Shown one piece after another: positions 1 to 4,257 of a stretch of DNA of 9,691 bases. A program made the translations under genes and the position numbers. The stretch's first letter is position 1, and the number at the start of each line of letters is the position of its first letter. The notes beneath the pieces are model-generated. The model was not told the DNA's origin. It ran no database searches and saw only the letters and a program-made list of their open reading frames with translations. The DNA comes from Clostridiales bacterium (lineage in GTDB: Bacteria; Bacillota_A; Clostridia; Christensenellales; Aristaeellaceae). The stretch lies in the NCBI GenBank assembly GCA_012514855.1, contig JAAYZL010000096.1, forward strand, positions 1-9,691, given 5' to 3'.

Positions 1-148
1 CCGTCGTGGTCGTGCCGTCCTCGACGCGGCCCTGGCGGTCAATCGCGCCGGTCGAGAAAAGCAGGGCCTCGACGAGCGTCGTCTTGCCCTCGCTGCCGTG
101 GCCGACTACGGCGATATTGCGAATGTTCCTGGCCTGGTAGTCCTTCAT
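1..148 (-). CDS. EF-G-like translational GTPase, N-terminal fragment (runs off the window start)
   Basis: The minus-strand frame starts at the ATG complementary to 146-148 and reads MKDYQARNIRNIAVVGHGSE... for 49 codons before leaving the window. Residues 16-23 (GHGSEGKT) form a P-loop matching G-x4-GK-[ST]. The following stretch (TLVEALLFSTGAIDRQGRVEDG) resembles the G1 to switch-I region of the EF-G-like branch sometimes called EF-G2, whose members read close to 'NIALVGHxGxGKTTLxEALLFxTGAI'. Canonical EF-G reads 'AHIDAGKTT' here, so I favour the EF-G-like paralogue over the main fusA; its exact role in the cell is poorly defined. The start is supported by an AGGGGG ribosome site about 9 nt upstream (complement of 158-163). 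It is divergent from the CAP-domain gene at 352. Only the N-terminus is visible, so domains II-V cannot be checked. Confidence 0.85.
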   Translation of the reverse strand, partial: MKDYQARNIRNIAVVGHGSEGKTTLVEALLFSTGAIDRQGRVEDGTTTT

Positions 149-185
149 GAGCAAATTCCCCCTGTTATTGTTTCCTCGTGCGCGC

Positions 186-212
186 AAAAGCAACGCCCCA
201 CGCGGGAGCGTC
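186..212 (-). other. Leader hairpin followed by a short U-run, possible attenuator of the EF-G-like gene
   Basis: On the minus strand the predicted leader contains GACGCTCC-CGCGT-GGGGCGTT (complement of 192-212). This can form an 8-bp stem, including G-T wobbles, with a 5-nt loop. It is followed by GC and then TTTT (complement of 186-189). The shape resembles a weak intrinsic terminator inside the 5' leader. The U-run is short and offset by two bases, so it may only be incidental structure in GC-rich DNA. The remainder of the 149-351 gap shows no small ORF with a ribosome site and no RNA motif I recognise. I could not find a convincing promoter for the plus-strand gene at 352. Confidence 0.22.
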
Positions 213-251
213 CTCAACGCCGTCAGCGCCTAACACGCCATCGTAGTATGT

Positions 252-280
252 ATTTTAACAGAAATCGCCCGATTTGAAAA
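252..280 (-). promoter_or_regulatory. Predicted sigma-A promoter for the EF-G-like gene
   Basis: Read on the minus strand, TTTTCA (complement of 275-280; 4/6 match to TTGACA) is followed by a 17-nt spacer and TAAAAT (complement of 252-257; 5/6 match to TATAAT). Transcription would begin near 245, giving a leader of roughly 95 nt before the ATG at 148. The spacing is ideal and the element sits in the only AT-rich part of the gap. The call is by consensus only. Confidence 0.5.
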
Positions 281-351
281 GCCCTTTTGGGAGGAATTTT
301 GGGTTTTGCGCGGAATAATGAAACAATCAACGGATTTGGAAGGGTTGCACA

Positions 352-1536
352 ATGCGAATTCGCGGGTTTTGTATCGCGCTTGTCCTGCTGACGCTGCTTC
401 CGGCCGCGCACGCGCATACGCGCGACGAGGTTCGGGGGCGCTACGCCCTGATCTCCGAGTGGTCGGAGGGCGCGCTGTACCTGTCCCGGCCGTCGGTTTC
501 GGCGCCGTACGACGCGGGCGGCGTGCGGCCGGACGCGCTCCAGGACGCGCTTAACTACATCAACTTCTTCCGCTGGCTCGCGGGGCTTGAACCCGTCGGG
601 CTCGACGAAAAGCTCACCGGCATCGCGCAGTGCGGCGCGGTGCTGCAGGCGGCGAACGACGAGGTCAGCCACGACCCCCGCCGCCCGCCGGACATGCCCC
701 CGGATTTCTTCGAAAAGGCCAAATACGCGGCCAAGAGCTCGAACATCGCGAAGCTCAACTGGATGAGCGACGGCGTGCTTCGGGACGCGGTCGAGCACTT
801 CGCGCTGGACGGCGGCGAGGCGAACCTCCGGGCGCTCGGCCACAGGCGGTGGCTGCTCAATCCACGGATGGCGCTGACCGGCCTCGGGCTCGCGAGCGCC
901 GAATCCGGCCTCAGCTACATCGCGATGTACGCGCACGACATGCAGGCCGATCCGGGCGAGTGGGAATACGTCGCGTGGCCGGGCGCCGGGGCGTTTCCGG
1001 CGGAGCTCCTGGCGCCGGAGATCGCGTGGTCGATCGTCCTGAACCCGGAGGTCTACGCGATCGGGGACGTCCGCGTGACGCTTGTAAACCTCGAAACCGG
1101 CGAGGTGTACGCGTTTCCCGGCGACGGCTATTTCAAGGTCGACGAGGGCAATTACGGCGCGGGCCCCTGCCTGATCTTCCGGCCGGACGTGCCCGAGGAC
1201 TACCGGCAGAACCAGCGGTTCCGGGTCGAGGTCGAGGGGCTCTCCGGCCCGTCGATACGCTACGAGGTCGAGATGATCGCGCTGTACCCGATCGGGCCGG
1301 CGTCGGTCGAGATCTCGCCGCGCTCTTTGGAGATGGCGGCGGGGGAGAGCGCGGAGCTTTCCGCGGGCGTGTTTCCCGCGTGGGCGGACGATCTGTCCGT
1401 CGTGTGGGAGAGCACGGACCCGTCCGTCGCGACCGTCGAGGGCGGAACCGTCACGGCGGCCTCGGCGGGGGACTGCGAAATCCACGCGGTCGCGGTCAAC
1501 GGACGGCGCGACGCCTGCGCGGTCAGGGTTCGGTAG
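352..1536 (+). CDS. Secreted CAP-domain (SCP/PR1-like) protein with C-terminal BIG2 Ig-like domain
   Basis: The product is 394 aa. Residues 1-21 form a signal peptide: MRIR, a hydrophobic core of CIALVLLTLLP, and a probable cleavage after AHA. Residues about 65-200 look like a CAP domain. They have an alanine-rich helix with LNYINFFR near 67-74, a conserved-looking SH at 106-107, and GHRRWLLNP at 163-171 matching the second conserved histidine region. Residues about 205-310 are beta-rich and unassigned. Residues about 316-393 resemble a bacterial Ig-like group 2 (BIG2) domain, with VEISPRSLEMAAGESAEL, VWESTDPSVATVEGGTVTA and a closing CEIHAVAVNG. BIG2 domains typically serve as cell-surface or adhesion modules; the function of bacterial CAP proteins is mostly unknown, so no enzyme activity is claimed. 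The ATG at 352 is preceded by GGAAGGG at about 338-344. The 3' end overlaps mutY on the opposite strand by 14 bp. No clear promoter or terminator was found. Confidence 0.85.
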   Translation: MRIRGFCIALVLLTLLPAAHAHTRDEVRGRYALISEWSEGALYLSRPSVSAPYDAGGVRPDALQDALNYINFFRWLAGLEPVGLDEKLTGIAQCGAVLQAANDEVSHDPRRPPDMPPDFFEKAKYAAKSSNIAKLNWMSDGVLRDAVEHFALDGGEANLRALGHRRWLLNPRMALTGLGLASAESGLSYIAMYAHDMQADPGEWEYVAWPGAGAFPAELLAPEIAWSIVLNPEVYAIGDVRVTLVNLETGEVYAFPGDGYFKVDEGNYGAGPCLIFRPDVPEDYRQNQRFRVEVEGLSGPSIRYEVEMIALYPIGPASVEISPRSLEMAAGESAELSAGVFPAWADDLSVVWESTDPSVATVEGGTVTAASAGDCEIHAVAVNGRRDACAVRVR

Positions 1537-2533
1537 AGCCTTTTGGGGAAAGCATGTCCAGCGCGATGTTCCGATATGCGCTGAGCGCCGTCGGGAACGG
1601 CAGCGCCCGGAGGCCGTCCGCGTCGACGGCGAGAAAGCCTTCGGGAACCGCCGGGAGCTCGGCCGCAATGCCGCGCATGTTCCAGACGAGGTGCGTGAAC
1701 ACGTGCCTCGCCCTTTTGAGTTCGGAGAGCACGCGCGCTTCGGAGAGCGGCTCCGGGAGGGCACTCCCCTCGAAGTTCGGAAACTCCCACAGCCCGCCGA
1801 GCAGCCCCTTCGACGGCCGCCGCCGGACGAGAACGCGCCCCCCGGCGAACACCAGCGCGACCGTGCGCCCTTCCTCGCGCCTCGCGACCGGCGCGGGCAG
1901 CTTCGGGTAGCTCTCCGGGTCGCCCTCCCGGAGCGCCCGGCAGAGCGCGCGGACGGGGCAATCGCCGCAGGCCGGGTTCCGGGGCGTGCAGATTCCGCTT
2001 CCCAAATCCATCAGCGCCTGGTTGTAGTCGCCGGGCCGTTCGCGGTCGATGAGCGGGAGCGCCGGCTCATAAAGCGCTGCGGGCGAGGAGATCGGCTCCG
2101 CGATCAGCAGTACCCGCGAGAGCACGCGGACTTGATTTCCGTCGAGCGCGGGCTCCGGGAGGCCGAACGCAATCGACGCGATCGCCCCCGCCGTGTACGC
2201 TCCGATTCCCGGCAGCGCGCGCAGCCCCTCGGCGGTTTCGGGAAAGCCCTTCTCCGCGGCGATCTTCGCGGCCCTCAACAGGTTCCGCGCGCGCGAGTAG
2301 TAGCCCATGCCCTCCCACGCCTTCAGGACCGTTTGCTCGTCCGCGCCCGCGAGCGAGAACACGTCCGGGAATTGCCGAAGAAACGCCTCGTAGCGCGGCG
2401 CGACCGCCTCGGCGCGCGTCTGCTGGAGCATGACCTCCGAAAGCCACACGCGGTACGGGTCCTTCGTCCCGCGCCACGGGAGCGCGCGCTTGTCCCGGTC
2501 GTACCATTGAAGCAGCGCCTTTGAAAACTCCAT
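1523..2533 (-). CDS. mutY: A/G-specific adenine DNA glycosylase MutY
   Basis: The product is 336 aa, near the usual 340-370. MutY removes adenine mispaired with 8-oxoguanine, starting base-excision repair in the GO system. The N-terminal HhH-GPD domain has PWRG at 19-22, the catalytic glutamate E33 in LSEVMLQQT, the hairpin LPGIGAYTAGAIASIAFG at 107-124, and catalytic D131 in LDGNQVRVLSR. YNQALMDLG at 170-178 leads into a complete 4Fe-4S loop, C182-x6-C189-x2-C192-x5-C198. The C-terminal third (about 224-325) is the NUDIX-like 8-oxoG recognition domain, with LLGGLWEFPNFEG and HVFTHL. A longer frame opens 12 codons upstream, but I chose the ATG at 2531-2533 because AGGAGGG sits 3 nt before it and family proteins begin at this point. 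The longer start would also lie inside the terminator hairpin. The codon after DGN is Q where many homologues have V. It lies downstream of the CapA-like gene, behind a terminator. Confidence 0.96.
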   Translation of the reverse strand: MEFSKALLQWYDRDKRALPWRGTKDPYRVWLSEVMLQQTRAEAVAPRYEAFLRQFPDVFSLAGADEQTVLKAWEGMGYYSRARNLLRAAKIAAEKGFPETAEGLRALPGIGAYTAGAIASIAFGLPEPALDGNQVRVLSRVLLIAEPISSPAALYEPALPLIDRERPGDYNQALMDLGSGICTPRNPACGDCPVRALCRALREGDPESYPKLPAPVARREEGRTVALVFAGGRVLVRRRPSKGLLGGLWEFPNFEGSALPEPLSEARVLSELKRARHVFTHLVWNMRGIAAELPAVPEGFLAVDADGLRALPFPTALSAYRNIALDMLSPKGSTEP

Positions 2534-2544
2534 GATCCCTCCTG

Positions 2545-2581
2545 AAAAAGCGCCCCGTTCGACTTGCATCGAGCGGGGCGC
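2545..2581 (-). terminator. Intrinsic terminator between the CapA-like gene and mutY
   Basis: On the minus strand a 13-bp stem (one T-G wobble) forms between the complements of 2569-2581 and 2550-2562, with a 6-nt loop, followed immediately by five U (complement of 2545-2549). It begins 15 nt after the CapA-like stop codon. The U-run ends 2 nt before the AGGAGGG that is the mutY ribosome site. It should end capA-like transcripts. mutY expression must then depend on read-through or on a promoter inside the capA-like gene; I saw no room for a promoter between the hairpin and mutY. Confidence 0.88.
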
Positions 2582-2596
2582 GCGGTTTGAATTCGG

Positions 2597-3958
2597 TCAG
2601 TTCGCCAGCGCCTTCGCGTCGGCGTTGCCCTTCGACATCGTGCCCTGCACCTCTGTCCAGACGGCCTTCAGCCTGGTGTAGTCTGCGTCCGACATGCCCT
2701 CCGGCCGCTCGTCGAGCCACTCGCCGACGGCGAGCACGCGGTAGTCGTAGCCCGAGCCGCTCTCCCTCTTGTAGCGCCAGACCCAGGTCGGGATGTACGC
2801 CGGGCTGGTGATCTCGAATTTGCCGCCGTCCGTCTCCTGAATCGTGAACTCGAAGATCACGCCGGAGTCGAAGTACTGTTCGCGGATGTCGGAGAGGAAG
2901 TTGCCGGTCGCGAACAGGCACAGCGTCCTCTGCGCCGTCCCGTCGTCGCGCTTGCCCGTGAGCCAGTAGGCGGGCTGCACCGTGTGCGGGTTGAAGCCGA
3001 TGATGACGTCGACGCCCGCGGCGACCATCGCCTTGGACATCGCTTCCTGATCCTCGGCGAGCTTGCGGCTGCGCATATCGCCCCAGCTCGCGTACGCGAC
3101 CACGACGTCGGCGCCGGCCTCGCGCGCCTTCTTGACGTCGCTCTTCACGTTCGTCTTGCTGACGAGGTTCACGCCGAACTTCATCGCGTCGGAGCTGGCG
3201 GCCTTCTCCCTGCCGTTCAGGGTCGACGTATAGTTGAGGAAGGCGACGCTGATGCCGTTGATCTCGACGATGTTGGGCTGATCCCTCTCGGCCTGCGACG
3301 CCGCCGCGCCGACGTACTTCATGCCGCCTTCCCCGTCGGCGTTCTTGCAGTTCTCGATCGTCCGCAGCAGGCCGTCAAACAGCATGTCGAGCGCGTGGTC
3401 GTTCGCGAGCGTCAGCATGTCGACGCCGGCTTTGCGCATCGAGAGCATCATCTTCGGCGGCGTGTTCATCGGGTCCTTGCCGGAGAACGGGCTCTCCTTG
3501 CGGTTGTCCATCGGGCCCTCGACGTTGCCGACGGTGAAGTCGGCGTTTCCGACGACGTCCCGGATGTATTCGAACATCGGCTCAAAGTCGTAGGTGGTGT
3601 CGGTTTCGGTGTACGCCGACTGGAGCAGGTTCGACATGACCGCGATCTCGCCGAGCGAGCGGATCGTCGCCTGGCGCAGCGCCGGCGTCGGAATCGGCGT
3701 GGGCGCGGGCGTCGGCGTGACGGCGCGGGTCGGCGCGGGGGTCACCCCGGCGGCCGCGGGATTCGCGTCCGGCGTCTTTGTCACGGCGGCGGTGGGTTTG
3801 GACACGGCTATGTCGGGCTCGTAGGAGGAGCCGACGCGCTGTATGATGAGCATTGCGCCCACGGCGATCAACGCGACGACCAGAATTCCGACCAGCACAA
3901 GGCCCAGCGGGCGGATGATGTAGCCGCCGACGCGAAGGCCGCTATTTTTCTTCGCCAT
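2597..3958 (-). CDS. Membrane-anchored CapA-like (poly-gamma-glutamate/capsule synthesis, metallophosphatase fold) protein
   Basis: The product is 453 aa. A short basic N-terminus precedes one membrane segment at about 17-40 (PLGLVLVGILVVALIAVGAM). A Pro/Thr/Ala linker at about 54-93 includes TPTPAPTPIPTP. An extracellular domain at about 97-400 matches the CapA family by motif order: LGEIAVMSNLL at 102-112, GNVEGP at 144-149, LTLANDHALDMLFDGL at 182-197, YVGAAAS at 215-221, INGISVAFLNYT at 233-244, SWGDM at 291-295, GFNPHTVQP at 321-329, and LFATGNFL at 348-355. Family members usually show GD, NNH, HWG and GHHPH at four of these places. Here they read GE104, NDH186-188, SWG291-293 and GFNPH321-325, so several expected metal or catalytic residues differ and activity is uncertain. 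The start at 3956-3958 follows GGGAGGG. An ATG eight codons upstream lies before that ribosome site and was rejected. It is transcribed from the promoter at 3995-4024 and ends at a strong terminator. Confidence 0.85.
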   Translation of the reverse strand: MAKKNSGLRVGGYIIRPLGLVLVGILVVALIAVGAMLIIQRVGSSYEPDIAVSKPTAAVTKTPDANPAAAGVTPAPTRAVTPTPAPTPIPTPALRQATIRSLGEIAVMSNLLQSAYTETDTTYDFEPMFEYIRDVVGNADFTVGNVEGPMDNRKESPFSGKDPMNTPPKMMLSMRKAGVDMLTLANDHALDMLFDGLLRTIENCKNADGEGGMKYVGAAASQAERDQPNIVEINGISVAFLNYTSTLNGREKAASSDAMKFGVNLVSKTNVKSDVKKAREAGADVVVAYASWGDMRSRKLAEDQEAMSKAMVAAGVDVIIGFNPHTVQPAYWLTGKRDDGTAQRTLCLFATGNFLSDIREQYFDSGVIFEFTIQETDGGKFEITSPAYIPTWVWRYKRESGSGYDYRVLAVGEWLDERPEGMSDADYTRLKAVWTEVQGTMSKGNADAKALAN

Positions 3959-3994
3959 GTGTGTTCCCTCCCATAGTCCCAATGATTACAGTTC

Positions 3995-4024
3995 ATTATA
4001 ACACATGCGAAAAGATGTAAGCAA
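3995..4024 (-). promoter_or_regulatory. Predicted extended -10 promoter for the CapA-like gene
   Basis: On the minus strand, TTGCTT (complement of 4019-4024) is followed by an 18-nt spacer and a perfect TATAAT (complement of 3995-4000). A TGT triplet directly before it makes an extended -10 element. Initiation near 3988 would leave a leader of about 30 nt ending in the GGGAGGG ribosome site. The -35 is weak (3/6), which is common with an extended -10. Confidence 0.65.
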
Positions 4025-4162
4025 TGGGCGAATCGTCATTCTTTGAGAAGATTTGATGGGAAAATTCGGCACGCCTCCAAAAAATGCACGGGAATATGAC
4101 TTTTATGGGGCTTCGGTCCGGATAATGTTCATTTTTCGGGCGGGTTTTTTCGTTTTATTCGA

Positions 4163-4191
4163 TTGACGGGCGCGGGGTTATGGTGTATGCT
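4163..4191 (+). promoter_or_regulatory. Possible promoter for the tandem Cys/His-module gene
   Basis: TTGACG at 4163-4168 (5/6) and TATGCT at 4186-4191 (4/6) are separated by 17 nt. Initiation near 4198 would give a leader of about 60 nt. The -10 is imperfect, and GATAAT at 4199-4204 is an alternative -10 without a good -35. The rest of the 3959-4257 intergenic region is AT-rich (for example 4088-4160) and holds no ORF with a ribosome site and no recognisable RNA motif. Confidence 0.42.
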
Positions 4192-4257
4192 TATAGAGGA
4201 TAATATTACGGAAGTATGACAATGTAAATCTTGCGTATCCGCGACGAGGTGCAGTAT

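Noticed and set aside
223..1764. A 513-codon open frame on the minus strand opposite the CAP-domain gene
   Set aside because: It is Arg/Pro/Ala-rich with no domain motif and lies antisense to a clear gene with signal peptide and recognisable domains. It also runs antisense through the adjoining intergenic DNA. This is a typical GC-rich shadow frame.
4110..4160. T-rich runs after GGGCGGG near 4137-4150 resembling a plus-strand terminator
   Set aside because: Only a 5-bp stem with a wobble and a long loop can be drawn, and no plus-strand gene lies upstream to terminate.
4231..4257. Possible TTG start nine codons upstream for the Cys/His-array protein
   Set aside because: No ribosome site precedes it, whereas GAGGTG is well placed before the ATG at 4258.
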